Source: Ruminococcus sp. (lineage in GTDB: Bacteria; Bacillota; Clostridia; Oscillospirales; Ruminococcaceae). Taken from it: a stretch of DNA of 42,187 nucleotides. The notes beneath the pieces are model-generated. The model saw only the letters and a program-made list of their open reading frames with translations, had not been told where the DNA came from and searched no databases. Position 1 is the first letter of the stretch; every line of letters begins with the position of its first letter. The position numbers were made by a program, and so were the translations under genes. Below are positions 7,672 through 16,158 of this stretch, piece by piece. The stretch covers positions 1 to 42,187 of the forward strand of contig JAEELF010000048.1 in NCBI GenBank assembly GCA_016288815.1, given 5' to 3'.

Positions 7672-10473
7672 TTATGCGGATTTTACCGGGAGCTCCTTGA
7701 CTATTCCAGCCTCATACTGCTGGATAGCGAGTGCGTCCTGATTGGTAATGCCGTCACCGCCGCCGTAAACGTCGCCGTTGATCTTGCCCTGCTCGGTTAT
7801 CACGAACTCGTCGGGGTCAGCCTGATTCTGCATGATGAATACAGCGTCAGCCATATTGACCTCCTTATCGCAGTTTGCGTCGCCGTAGAGGGTCTTTGCG
7901 GGAGCGAGAGAGTCAGCGGAAGTGCCGTCCGGCTCAACGCCCCAGATGAGCTCGCCGTCAGCGTAAAGCGTGATCTTATTGGTGATCTGCTCTGCGGCGT
8001 TAACGTCCTCGAAGCTGATGAGTTCTTCATAGCTGTAGTCGTTGGTGGAATCCCACTCGGGGTAGACATTGAGCTCGCCGTCGAACTTGGTAGTCAGCGC
8101 GAACTGGTAAACACGGCTGCCGTAGAACGAGCAGTTCTCCCATGTCACCTCAACGTAGTAGTTGCCGTTGTCGTCATACTTGAACGGACCTGTGAGGACA
8201 GCGTGATGAGCGTTATTGGTGTAGCCAGCCTCCTGATCGTAGTCGATGCGGGTGGTGATGTAGGTCTCGTCGTAGCCCTGATCGAGGAGCTCCTGGATAT
8301 TGAAGTAGTATCTTGCCTTGACGTCGCACTTGAATCTCGGCGGGTCAACAGTTCTGTTGTGGAGAACTATCTTGAGCTGGATACCGTCCTCCTTCTCCTG
8401 AGCCTTCGCACCTCCGACGTAGTAACCTGTCGGCAGCGGATCGCCGTTCTCGTCGATCTGGTCATAGCCGGCAGCGTTGGCGGACATATCGAAGTCGGGG
8501 AGGATATAGTTCTTGTCAGCGAGCTCCTTGCCCTCAGCGCCGTAGAAGTAGTACAGACCTGCAAGGTCGCCGCAGAAGCCTGCGTTGTAGTCGTCGGTGA
8601 CTTCGTTGTAGATGTAATCCTTTGTCTCGTCGTGGTGGTAATCCTTGAGGTCAGGACCGCCTACGAGCGCGCCCCAGAGGGTATGTACCTGAACGATCGG
8701 ATCCTCCTGGCTCTGAGTTGCAGAGCAGTGAGAAGCACGGTGGTGCGGCTGTGAAGCGTAGCTGTGCTCGTAGCCGACCTCATAAGCGTAGCCCATGGGG
8801 TTGTTTCCGAGGATGTACTCCATCTGAGCCTTAGCCCAGGGGAGGAAGGTGTCATCGCCAGTGGTCTTTGCGTAAACGCACGCACAGAGACCTGCTGCGG
8901 TGTTGTAACGTGCGGAGCCGTATCCGGAGACAACAGCCCAGCCCTTGGGAGACTTGGCGATGAAGTCGCCGCTGGTCTCGCTGTCCTTGAGGGCAGGTAT
9001 CTCGTCGCAGGTCATGGGAGTATTCCAGAGGAAGTCGTCCATGCCGAAGTACTTGTGACCGTGAACCGGCTCATAGCCCCACTCGGAGCTGTCGATAGTG
9101 CTTGCGCAGCCCGACCAGTATTCAAGGTTGTAGCGGAAGATGTACCAGTCGCGGGCGGTGTTTGTGATAGGAGCGAGCTTAGCGAAAACTCCGCCCCATA
9201 CTGTATCCCAGCAGTGTACCCAGATGTTCTGCCAGCAGTTGCCGGTATCGGTGATGATACGCTTCATGTAGCCGGTGTAGGGGTGAGCGCCCTTGGCGTT
9301 GGTAGTATCCTCATCAACGGCGATGATAGCCTCGATGTACTTGTCGTAAGCCTCGTCCTTGTAGGACTCGTCCTCAGCGACTGTAGCGTAGTAGAGCCAT
9401 ACAGCAGCCCATGAGAGCTCATCGTAGTCGTAGCTGGAGTGATAGAAGCCGCCGTCGTAGCCGAGAACGAGCGAGCTCGGAGTTGTGCCGGGCTCCCATT
9501 CCTCCTCATGAGTAGCAACAGCGAACTCATAGAGTGCCTTTGCGTACTTGAGGCTGTCGGCAGCGTAACCGGGGTCTGTATCCTTGAAGTTGAGGTAGTT
9601 GATAGCGAGCGATGCAGCAGCTCCTGCACACTGATCCGGAGCGGGCATCTCGGTGGTAGCGAAGTAAGCCGGACGCTTGACAGCGCACGAAGACGAAGCA
9701 ACGTATGTGTCGTCCACCTGGAGCTCAGGAGCGCACCAGTAGTTATGGTCGTTATTTCCTTCGCCGACCTGATAGCAGTAAGCAACTACGTTATCTTCGT
9801 CGTCGAGGAATGTGACCTTCATGAAGTAGTCGTTTATCCAGCGGAGCTCGTCCTCGATGTGCTTCTGGAGACCCATTTCGATGTAAGCATCGCGGAACTC
9901 ATAGTAGCCCCAGCCGACAGTTGAAGCGGAGTAGCTTCCGGGAAGACCGAACTTGACGTGGTCGCCGGCGTCGTGCCAGCCGCCTGTGAGGTCGAGGGTA
10001 CCGTTTCCGTCGGGGTCAAGGAACTCTCTGTTCGCCTCGATGAACTCAGAGGACATATTGACGCCCTCGTAGAGACCTGTAGCAGCACTGAGACCGCCGT
10101 CGCCGTCGCCCTCGCCGAGGGGCTGCTTGTCCTCCTTCTCCTCCTGCTTCTGACCGTTCTCGGAGCCGTCGTTCTTGGCTTCGCCGTAGAGCTCAGGCAT
10201 GGGGTTCATGGGCTGGAGCGGGATCTCAGCGTCCTTGACGTGGCAGTCCTCGCGCCATTTGTAGTAGCCGTCCTCGCCGACCTTATCGCCGCACTTGTTC
10301 GCGTCATAGAAGCAGAGCGCGAGCTGCAGCGCCTCGGCAAAGTTGTCGTAGTTGTTGGGGTTTTCCGTGTCGATGACCGCAGCGTTGGACATAGACATCG
10401 GGCAGGCTGTGATGATCGTGGCAGCAGCTGAGAGGCACGCTATCGACCTTTTCAAAAAGCCCGTTTTTTTCAT
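7672..10473 (-). CDS. Cellulosomal GH9 endoglucanase with CBM3c and dockerin
   Basis: This 933-residue secreted cellulase begins with a signal peptide (1-31). The GH9 catalytic domain spans about 43-645: GGWHDAGDHVKFG carries the catalytic-base aspartates D168/D171, PHHRASH (576-582) is the conserved histidine block, and NEVTDDYNAGF holds the catalytic acid E624. A CBM3c-like module (about 682-850) follows, the arrangement of processive GH9 endoglucanases. A type-I dockerin with two calcium-loop repeats (GDANCDKEVNMADAVFI at 864-880 and a second at 897-920) ends the protein, so it should dock onto a scaffoldin cohesin. Odd feature: a Glu/Lys/Gly/Asp-rich low-complexity insert (about 96-127) interrupts the catalytic domain near its N-terminus. 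An AAAGGA precedes the ATG. The gene lies 15 bp downstream of a TrpR/YerC-family regulator. Confidence 0.95.
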   Translation of the reverse strand: MKKTGFLKRSIACLSAAATIITACPMSMSNAAVIDTENPNNYDNFAEALQLALCFYDANKCGDKVGEDGYYKWREDCHVKDAEIPLQPMNPMPELYGEAKNDGSENGQKQEEKEDKQPLGEGDGDGGLSAATGLYEGVNMSSEFIEANREFLDPDGNGTLDLTGGWHDAGDHVKFGLPGSYSASTVGWGYYEFRDAYIEMGLQKHIEDELRWINDYFMKVTFLDDEDNVVAYCYQVGEGNNDHNYWCAPELQVDDTYVASSSCAVKRPAYFATTEMPAPDQCAGAAASLAINYLNFKDTDPGYAADSLKYAKALYEFAVATHEEEWEPGTTPSSLVLGYDGGFYHSSYDYDELSWAAVWLYYATVAEDESYKDEAYDKYIEAIIAVDEDTTNAKGAHPYTGYMKRIITDTGNCWQNIWVHCWDTVWGGVFAKLAPITNTARDWYIFRYNLEYWSGCASTIDSSEWGYEPVHGHKYFGMDDFLWNTPMTCDEIPALKDSETSGDFIAKSPKGWAVVSGYGSARYNTAAGLCACVYAKTTGDDTFLPWAKAQMEYILGNNPMGYAYEVGYEHSYASQPHHRASHCSATQSQEDPIVQVHTLWGALVGGPDLKDYHHDETKDYIYNEVTDDYNAGFCGDLAGLYYFYGAEGKELADKNYILPDFDMSANAAGYDQIDENGDPLPTGYYVGGAKAQEKEDGIQLKIVLHNRTVDPPRFKCDVKARYYFNIQELLDQGYDETYITTRIDYDQEAGYTNNAHHAVLTGPFKYDDNGNYYVEVTWENCSFYGSRVYQFALTTKFDGELNVYPEWDSTNDYSYEELISFEDVNAAEQITNKITLYADGELIWGVEPDGTSADSLAPAKTLYGDANCDKEVNMADAVFIMQNQADPDEFVITEQGKINGDVYGGGDGITNQDALAIQQYEAGIVKELPVKSA

Positions 10474-10488
10474 GAGACCATTCCTTTC

Positions 10489-10791
10489 TTATTTGTCAGC
10501 GTTCTTGTTTTCAAGACGCTTGAATACCATATCATAGCCGTCGTTGCCGTCCTTGAGGGAGCGGTTGACGCGGCTTATCGTAGCTGTGCTTGCGCCGGTC
10601 TCGGTGACGATGCTGTTGTAGACTCTGTGCTCGTCAAGCAGCTTCGCGACCTGAAGTCTCTGTGCGAAAGCCTTGAGCTCGATGCTCGTGCAGAGGTCGT
10701 CGAAGAATCTGTAGCAGTCCTCGACGGAGTCGAGAGTGAGGATAGCCTCAAAGAGCATATCCATGCTTTCCGATCTTATTTTGTCGATCAT
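10489..10791 (-). CDS. YerC/YecD-family TrpR-related transcriptional regulator
   Basis: From the ATG at 10791 the protein has 100 residues and matches the YerC/TrpR-like DNA-binding family. It is all-helical, with a conserved SIELKAFAQRLQVAKLL segment and the helix-turn-helix VTETGASTATISRVNRSLK. GGAG lies 8 nt before this ATG. An in-frame ATG 48 bp upstream has no good ribosome site. The ligand of YerC-type proteins is not established. It is the promoter-proximal gene of a two-gene unit with the GH9 cellulase. Its own promoter is embraced by a perfect 9-bp inverted repeat, so autoregulation, with the cellulase as co-regulated passenger, is a reasonable inference. Confidence 0.88.
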   Translation of the reverse strand: MIDKIRSESMDMLFEAILTLDSVEDCYRFFDDLCTSIELKAFAQRLQVAKLLDEHRVYNSIVTETGASTATISRVNRSLKDGNDGYDMVFKRLENKNADK

Positions 10792-10872
10792 AGTAATAGC
10801 TCCAATCTGCCCTGAAGGGCTGAAGATAGCGGACAGCACCGCAGCGCCGGGGCATTCCCGGGGAGCAGTTCT

Positions 10873-10914
10873 GCACTTTACATTTTAACACATTATTTCG
10901 CAAAAGTAAAGTGC
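10873..10914 (-). promoter_or_regulatory. Promoter flanked by a 9-bp inverted repeat (candidate operator)
   Basis: On the minus strand, TTTACT (10905-10910), a 17-bp spacer and TAAAAT (10882-10887) form the promoter of the YerC-like gene. The perfect inverted repeat GCACTTTAC (10873-10881) and GTAAAGTGC (10906-10914) brackets it: one arm covers the -35, the other abuts the -10. Arm centres are 33 bp apart, about three helical turns. The region 10915-11138 upstream is AT-rich, with nothing else I can assign. Confidence 0.65.
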
Positions 10915-11138
10915 TTTTTCACAAAATGCTCAGAATTCTCCCACGCTGCATTCACCTATAGTATATCATAACACGAAATCAACAAAAAGTAAAGAAAAAT
11001 TTCAAGATGATGATAAATTTAGTACATATGCACTAACTCTGCCGCCGCTGACTATTCAATACACCGATTTATGCCGAATAATTAAACTTATTTACGTTCT
11101 TTTCAGCATTCCTGCAGTGTCCGGCACCCCTCCGGGAC

Positions 11139-11167
11139 TTGCATTTTGTTTTTATTTATAGTATAAT
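11139..11167 (+). promoter_or_regulatory. Promoter of lon
   Basis: TTGCAT (11139-11144), a 17-bp spacer and TATAAT (11162-11167), 63 bp before the lon ATG. No CIRCE or CtsR heat-shock operator was recognised nearby. Confidence 0.75.
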
Positions 11168-11229
11168 ATAAAAGAGCATACAGAAAGCTCGCTATTGAGA
11201 AAGAAAACATCTGAAATGTGGTGATAAAT

Positions 11230-13575
11230 ATGGAACAGACCATTAAGAGTGATAAAAACACCGAGAACAGCAACACCTTCTACGCCGTCGCGATGCGCGG
11301 ACTTGTTGCTTTCCCGAAAATGGTCATGCACTTCGACGTCGCCCGCGACAAGTCGCAGGCTTCTATAGAAAAATCCCTGAAGGAGGGCGGTAAGCTCTTC
11401 CTCGTGACCCAGCACGAAGCCTACGTCGATGACCCCAAGGCGTCCGACCTCTACAAAGTCGGCGTAGTCGCGGAGATAAAGCAGGTGCTCAAGCTCCCGG
11501 ACAACGTGATGAAGGTGCTCGTCGAGGGCGTATACAAGGCAAATCTCGTCCGCCTCTTCGACGACGGCAAGACCCTCCGTGCAGAGGTCAAGCGCACCCC
11601 GACCTACTCCCGCGCGAAGTACGACGAGGTCGAGGCGGAGGCACTCATGCGCTCCGTAAAGGACATCTTCGAGCGCTATTCCGCATTCTTCCCGAGAATG
11701 CCCAAGGAGCTCCTCACGTCCGTGATGACGCAGGATTCTCCGTATAAGCTGTTCGAGACAGTTACCTTCAACTGCAACCTCAACTACCGCGACAAGCAGA
11801 CCCTCCTCGAGGAGTCCAACATAATCAACAAGCTCAGCGTGCTCTTCGCGTGCCTGAGCTCAGAGGTCGAGATACTCGAGCTCGAGAACCTCATCAACGA
11901 GCAGACCAAGAACAGCATCGACAAGGGTCAGCGCGAGTACTACCTCCGTGAGCAGATGAGGATAATACAGGAGCAGCTCGGCGAGGACGACTCCGACGAC
12001 GCATTCGCATACGTCAACGACATCATGGAGCTGAAAATAGACGACAAGAGCCGCGAAAAGCTCCTGAAAGAAGCCGATAAGCTCACCAAGCTCCCGCCCT
12101 CATCGCAGGAAGCCTTCGTCATCAAGAACTACCTCGATACCGTCATCGACCTTCCGTGGGGCAAATACTCCAAGGCGAAGATGACAATGGAAAAGGCCGA
12201 AGCCGTTCTCGAAAAGGATCACTACGGACTGAAAAAGGTCAAGGAGCGCATACTCGAGTTCCTTGCAGTCCATATGCTCAACCCCGAGATAAAGGGACAG
12301 ATAATATGCCTCGCGGGACCTCCCGGAATAGGCAAGACCTCCGTTGCGAAGTCCGTGGCAAAGGCTATGGGACGCAAGTACGCGAGAGTATCCCTCGGCG
12401 GCGTCCGCGACGAGGCTGACATACGCGGACACAGAAAGACCTACGTCGGCGCTATGCCGGGACGTGTCATCACCGCCGTACAGCAGGCAGGCACAGCCAA
12501 TCCGCTCATACTTTTCGACGAGATCGACAAGCTCTGCTCCGACATCAAGGGCGACCCGTCCTCGGCAATGCTCGAGGTGCTCGACAGCGAGCAGAACAAC
12601 GCCTTCCGCGACCACTTCATCGAGGTGCCGTTCGACCTCAGCAAGGCAGTCTTTATCACGACCGCGAACAACGTCTCGGCTATCCCCGGACCGCTCCTTG
12701 ACCGCATGGAGGTCATCGAGCTCCCGAGCTACACAGCCGAGGAGAAGTTCCATATCGCGAAGGAGCACCTTGTCCCCAAGCAGCTGAAGGAGCACGGTCT
12801 GAAGTCATCGCAGCTGAAGATAGACGATGCCGCGATAGACGCGATAATCCGCTTCTACACAAAGGAAGCCGGTGTGCGTTCGCTCGAAAGGTGCATAGCG
12901 TCGCTCTGCCGCAAGACCGCCCGGAAAATAGCTGCCGGAGAGGTCAAGCGCGTTACAGTGAAGGAGAAAGATCTCCACGACTTCCTCGGCGTACAGAAGT
13001 ACCTCCCCGACCTCTCCTCCAAGCTCGATCAGGTGGGTGTGGTCAACGGTCTCGCATGGACGTCCGTAGGCGGAGTGCTCATGCCGCTCGAAGTCCTCGT
13101 AATGCCCGGAACAGGCAAGATAGAGGTCACGGGCTCGCTGGGAGACGTCATGAAGGAGAGTGCGAAGATAGCAGTGAGCTATGTCCGCAGCGTCGCAGAC
13201 AGCTATGGCATAGACAAGGAATTCTACAAGAACAGCGACATCCACATACACGCTCCCGAGGGCGCAGTCCCGAAGGACGGTCCCTCCGCAGGCGTCACCA
13301 TAACGACTGCACTTATATCCGCGCTTGCCGGGATACCGGTCCGTGCGGACGTCGCGATGACCGGCGAGATAACCCTCCACGGAAAGGTGCTCCCGATAGG
13401 CGGTCTGCGCGAGAAGACCATGGCTGCGTACAAGGCGGAAATCAGGACCGTAGTTATTCCATCCGCCAACAAGCCCGACCTCGAGGAGGTAGACGACGCC
13501 GTAAAGGGCGCAGTGGAGTTCGTATTTGCGGAGAAGCTGACGGACGTCCTCGACACGGCGCTCATCAGAAAATAA
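11230..13575 (+). CDS. lon: ATP-dependent Lon protease
   Basis: This 781-residue LonA-type protease degrades damaged and regulatory proteins in the cytoplasm. An N-terminal substrate-binding domain (about 10-210) and a coiled-coil region (215-300) precede the AAA+ module, with Walker A GPPGIGKT (363-370) and Walker B ILFDEID. The C-terminal protease domain has the Ser-Lys dyad: S686 in GPSAGVT and K729 in GGLREKT. Length and motifs are normal. I start at the ATG (11230), which follows a GGTGAT; GTG codons just upstream are in frame but less well placed. It heads a lon-ysxC-lysA-GNAT run; lon next to ysxC is also the B. subtilis order. Confidence 0.96.
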   Translation: MEQTIKSDKNTENSNTFYAVAMRGLVAFPKMVMHFDVARDKSQASIEKSLKEGGKLFLVTQHEAYVDDPKASDLYKVGVVAEIKQVLKLPDNVMKVLVEGVYKANLVRLFDDGKTLRAEVKRTPTYSRAKYDEVEAEALMRSVKDIFERYSAFFPRMPKELLTSVMTQDSPYKLFETVTFNCNLNYRDKQTLLEESNIINKLSVLFACLSSEVEILELENLINEQTKNSIDKGQREYYLREQMRIIQEQLGEDDSDDAFAYVNDIMELKIDDKSREKLLKEADKLTKLPPSSQEAFVIKNYLDTVIDLPWGKYSKAKMTMEKAEAVLEKDHYGLKKVKERILEFLAVHMLNPEIKGQIICLAGPPGIGKTSVAKSVAKAMGRKYARVSLGGVRDEADIRGHRKTYVGAMPGRVITAVQQAGTANPLILFDEIDKLCSDIKGDPSSAMLEVLDSEQNNAFRDHFIEVPFDLSKAVFITTANNVSAIPGPLLDRMEVIELPSYTAEEKFHIAKEHLVPKQLKEHGLKSSQLKIDDAAIDAIIRFYTKEAGVRSLERCIASLCRKTARKIAAGEVKRVTVKEKDLHDFLGVQKYLPDLSSKLDQVGVVNGLAWTSVGGVLMPLEVLVMPGTGKIEVTGSLGDVMKESAKIAVSYVRSVADSYGIDKEFYKNSDIHIHAPEGAVPKDGPSAGVTITTALISALAGIPVRADVAMTGEITLHGKVLPIGGLREKTMAAYKAEIRTVVIPSANKPDLEEVDDAVKGAVEFVFAEKLTDVLDTALIRK

Positions 13576-13587
13576 GGGGTGAAGCTC

Positions 13588-14196
13588 ATGAAGCTGAACT
13601 ATAACAAGGCTGAATTTACCGCTGCATACGGCAAGTTCTCGCAGCTGCCTCCGCCGGAGCGCATCGAGATAGCCTTCGCCGGACATTCAAACGTCGGTAA
13701 ATCCACGCTGATAAACAAGATCTTCAACCGAAAGAACCTCGCCCGCGTGAGCTCCGTCCCCGGAAAGACCGCGACGATAAATTTCTACGGTCTGGAGAAC
13801 ATCTACTTCGTTGACCTGCCGGGCTACGGCTACGCAAAGGTCGCGAAGTCCGAGAAGGAGCGCTGGGCTGACCTCATCGAGGGCTACCTCAGCTCCGACC
13901 GGGACATACGGCTCGTTTTCATGCTCGTGGACAGCCGCCATGCTCCCACAAAGGACGATGTGCAGATGATAAACTACCTCATCGACACGGAAATGCCCTT
14001 CGTGCTCGTCCTGACGAAGATAGACAAGCTCAGCAAGTCCGAGCGCGAGAAGCGCATGGAGGCATTCCGCACCGAAATATCGTGCTTTGATGATATGCAC
14101 GTCATACCGTTCTCCTCGCAGACCTTCGAGGGCGTGGAGGAGCTCAGGCAGATAATCGAGGACATTGCGGACGACGATGAAGAAACTGACGAATGA
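13588..14196 (+). CDS. ysxC: Ribosome biogenesis GTPase YsxC/EngB
   Basis: This 202-residue Era-like GTPase assists assembly of the 50S ribosomal subunit. The G motifs are in order: G1 GHSNVGKST (32-40), G3 DLPGYG (76-81), G4 TKID (143-146) and a G5-like FSSQ near the end. The length fits the compact YihA/EngB family. The ATG at 13588 follows AAGGGGTGA at good spacing; a GTG 9 bp upstream is in frame. The gene begins 12 bp after the lon stop, and lysA follows 21 bp later. Confidence 0.94.
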   Translation: MKLNYNKAEFTAAYGKFSQLPPPERIEIAFAGHSNVGKSTLINKIFNRKNLARVSSVPGKTATINFYGLENIYFVDLPGYGYAKVAKSEKERWADLIEGYLSSDRDIRLVFMLVDSRHAPTKDDVQMINYLIDTEMPFVLVLTKIDKLSKSEREKRMEAFRTEISCFDDMHVIPFSSQTFEGVEELRQIIEDIADDDEETDE

Positions 14197-14217
14197 TAAC
14201 AGAAAGGAATGATAAAT

Positions 14218-15516
14218 ATGTTCGTATCTGAAAATCTTGGTGTGAACGAAAAAGGACACCTCACAGTCGGCGGTATCGACACCGTTGAGCTTGCAGCACA
14301 GTACGGCACACCGCTGTACGTCATGGACGAGCAGATGGTGAGGAAGAACCTCCGCCGCTTCCACGAGAGTATGCAGAAATACTACAACGGCAGGGGATAC
14401 GTCCACTACGCGAGCAAGGCGTTCTGCTGCAAGGAGATATGCCGCATAGTCGCGAGCGAGGGCGACGGTCTGGACGCTGTTTCGATAGGCGAGCTCTACA
14501 CCGCAGTCAGCGCAGACTTCCCCATGGAGAAGGTCGGCTTCCACGGCAACAACAAGACCGACGAGGAGCTCCGCTACGCGCTCGAGAACGGCGTAGGACA
14601 CATAATCGTGGACAATCTCCCCGAGCTCCGCAGACTTGAAGCCCTCGCGGAGAAAATGGGCAAGACACCGCACATCATGTTCCGTATCAAGCCCGGTATC
14701 GACGCCCACACCCACAAGGCAGTCCTGACCGGTCAGATAGACAGCAAGTTCGGCTTCGCGCTCGAGACCGGCGAGGCATTCGAGGCAGTAAAGGAAGCAG
14801 TCGCGTGTAAGTTCGTGAAGCTCGTGGGACTGCACTGCCACATCGGCTCGCAGATTTTCGACATCGACCCCTTTGAGGCGGCAGCGGGCGTAATGCTGGA
14901 CTTCATCGCGAAGATAAAGAACGAGCTCGGCTACGAGGTAAAGGGACTGAACCTCGGCGGCGGCTTTGGTATAAAGTACCTGAACGAGCACGACCCCGCT
15001 CCCTTCGAGGAATACCTGCGCCGCGTCTCCGCAGTCGTGGAGAAGAAGTGCGCGGAGCTCGGCATCGCGCAGCCTGAGATGTACATAGAGCCCGGACGCT
15101 CCATCGCTGCGCCCGCAGGTATCACGCTTTACACAGTCGGCGCACGCAAGGAGATACCCGGCATACGCACATACATCTCCGTAGACGGCGGAATGCCCGA
15201 TAATCCGCGCTATATCCTGTACCAGTCCGAGTATGAGGCAGTCGTTGCCAACAAGGCAGGGGAGGAGCGCACAGAGAAGGTCACCATTGCGGGAAAATGC
15301 TGCGAGAGCGGCGATCTCATCGGCGAGAATATGCCTCTCCAGCACGCTGATTCCGGCGACATTCTGGCAGTTCTCGCGACTGGCGCGTACAACTATTCCA
15401 TGTCCTCGAACTACAACCGTATCCCCAAGCCTGCTGTTGTATTTATCAACAACGGCGAGTCGCGCGTGGCAGTAAAGCGCGAGACCCCGGAGGACATCAT
15501 CAGGAACGATGTCTGA
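14218..15516 (+). CDS. lysA: Diaminopimelate decarboxylase
   Basis: LysA removes CO2 from meso-diaminopimelate to give lysine, the last step of lysine biosynthesis. The 432-residue protein is a fold-III PLP enzyme. The PLP lysine is K67 in HYASKAF, a GGGFGI phosphate-binding loop follows at about 245-250, EPGRS is near 290, and CESGD near 362 contributes the active-site cysteine from the second subunit. The chosen ATG (14218) lies 9 nt after AAAGGA; the in-frame ATG at 14209 touches the Shine-Dalgarno. The last 8 bp overlap the downstream acetyltransferase. Confidence 0.95.
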   Translation: MFVSENLGVNEKGHLTVGGIDTVELAAQYGTPLYVMDEQMVRKNLRRFHESMQKYYNGRGYVHYASKAFCCKEICRIVASEGDGLDAVSIGELYTAVSADFPMEKVGFHGNNKTDEELRYALENGVGHIIVDNLPELRRLEALAEKMGKTPHIMFRIKPGIDAHTHKAVLTGQIDSKFGFALETGEAFEAVKEAVACKFVKLVGLHCHIGSQIFDIDPFEAAAGVMLDFIAKIKNELGYEVKGLNLGGGFGIKYLNEHDPAPFEEYLRRVSAVVEKKCAELGIAQPEMYIEPGRSIAAPAGITLYTVGARKEIPGIRTYISVDGGMPDNPRYILYQSEYEAVVANKAGEERTEKVTIAGKCCESGDLIGENMPLQHADSGDILAVLATGAYNYSMSSNYNRIPKPAVVFINNGESRVAVKRETPEDIIRNDV

Positions 15517-15997
15517 AACGGTCTTCCGCAGGGCTGACGCCTCCGACAAACCGGAGGTGCTTGCACTGTACCGTTCAGCGGTCGGCAGACCCGGCTGCAC
15601 ATGGGACGATGCCTACCCGTCCGAGGCGCTTGCCGACGGAGACATTGCTGCCGGGAAGCTGTATGTGCTCGCTGACGGCGGACACATCATCGGGGCGGTC
15701 TCGGTAGTCCGCGAGAACGAGCTCGACGGCATTGACTGCTGGGAGCTCCGCGGTGGAAGCTGCCGCGAGATCGCGAGGATAGTCATTTCCGCAGCTTACA
15801 GCGGCAGGAGGCTGTCAGCAGTAATGCTGGAGCAGCTTTTTGAAGTCCTCAGAGGCGAGGGCTGCGAGTCCGTGCATATTCTTGTATCCCCGCATAATAT
15901 CCCGGCACGCCGCATTTACGACCGGCTCGGATTCACATTTTACGGCAGGTATGGGATGTTCGGACACGAGTTCATCGCCGCCGAAAAAATACTATGA
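15509..15997 (+). CDS. GNAT-family N-acetyltransferase
   Basis: This 162-residue protein has the GNAT fold. The acetyl-CoA-binding motif A lies around IARIVISAAYSGRRLSAVML, and the C-terminal motif B region contains IPARRIYDRLGFTFYGRYGMF. The acceptor is unknown. Its ATG overlaps the lysA stop in an ATGTCTGA arrangement, so translation is probably coupled to lysA. It is the last gene of the lon-ysxC-lysA unit. Confidence 0.85.
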   Translation: MSETVFRRADASDKPEVLALYRSAVGRPGCTWDDAYPSEALADGDIAAGKLYVLADGGHIIGAVSVVRENELDGIDCWELRGGSCREIARIVISAAYSGRRLSAVMLEQLFEVLRGEGCESVHILVSPHNIPARRIYDRLGFTFYGRYGMFGHEFIAAEKIL

Positions 15998-16005
15998 CAG
16001 CAAGA

Positions 16006-16027
16006 CAGGCTCCCGCAGGGGAGCCTG
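16006..16027 (+). terminator. Hairpin after the lysA-GNAT genes
   Basis: A perfect 9-bp stem (CAGGCTCCC with GGGAGCCTG) and a GCAG loop. The following CTCTGTTTAATTA is only moderately T-rich, so termination may be partial. Confidence 0.65.
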
Positions 16028-16046
16028 CTCTGTTTAATTATGTTTT

Positions 16047-16069
16047 GTTACCCTAACTAAACATATGTT
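16047..16069 (+). promoter_or_regulatory. Two dyads upstream of the aconitase promoter
   Basis: The inverted repeat GTTA-CCC-TAAC (16047-16057) is followed by the 10-bp palindrome AACATATGTT (16060-16069). Read on the minus strand, the first dyad with its flanks resembles a DtxR/IdeR-type iron operator (a TTAGGTTAGGCTAACCTAA-like pattern, about 13 of 19 positions). It lies about 40 bp upstream of the -35. Confidence 0.35.
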
Positions 16070-16098
16070 AAGTCCCTGTAATATACATTGTTTATTTC

Positions 16099-16127
16099 TT
16101 GACAAACTATTTTAAATGTAGTAAAAT
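16099..16127 (+). promoter_or_regulatory. Promoter of the aconitase operon
   Basis: TTGACA (16099-16104), a 17-bp spacer and TAAAAT (16122-16127). The predicted start near 16134 leaves a 25-nt leader. Confidence 0.85.
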
Positions 16128-16158
16128 AAGTATATATATGATGAAAGGACTGATCTCT

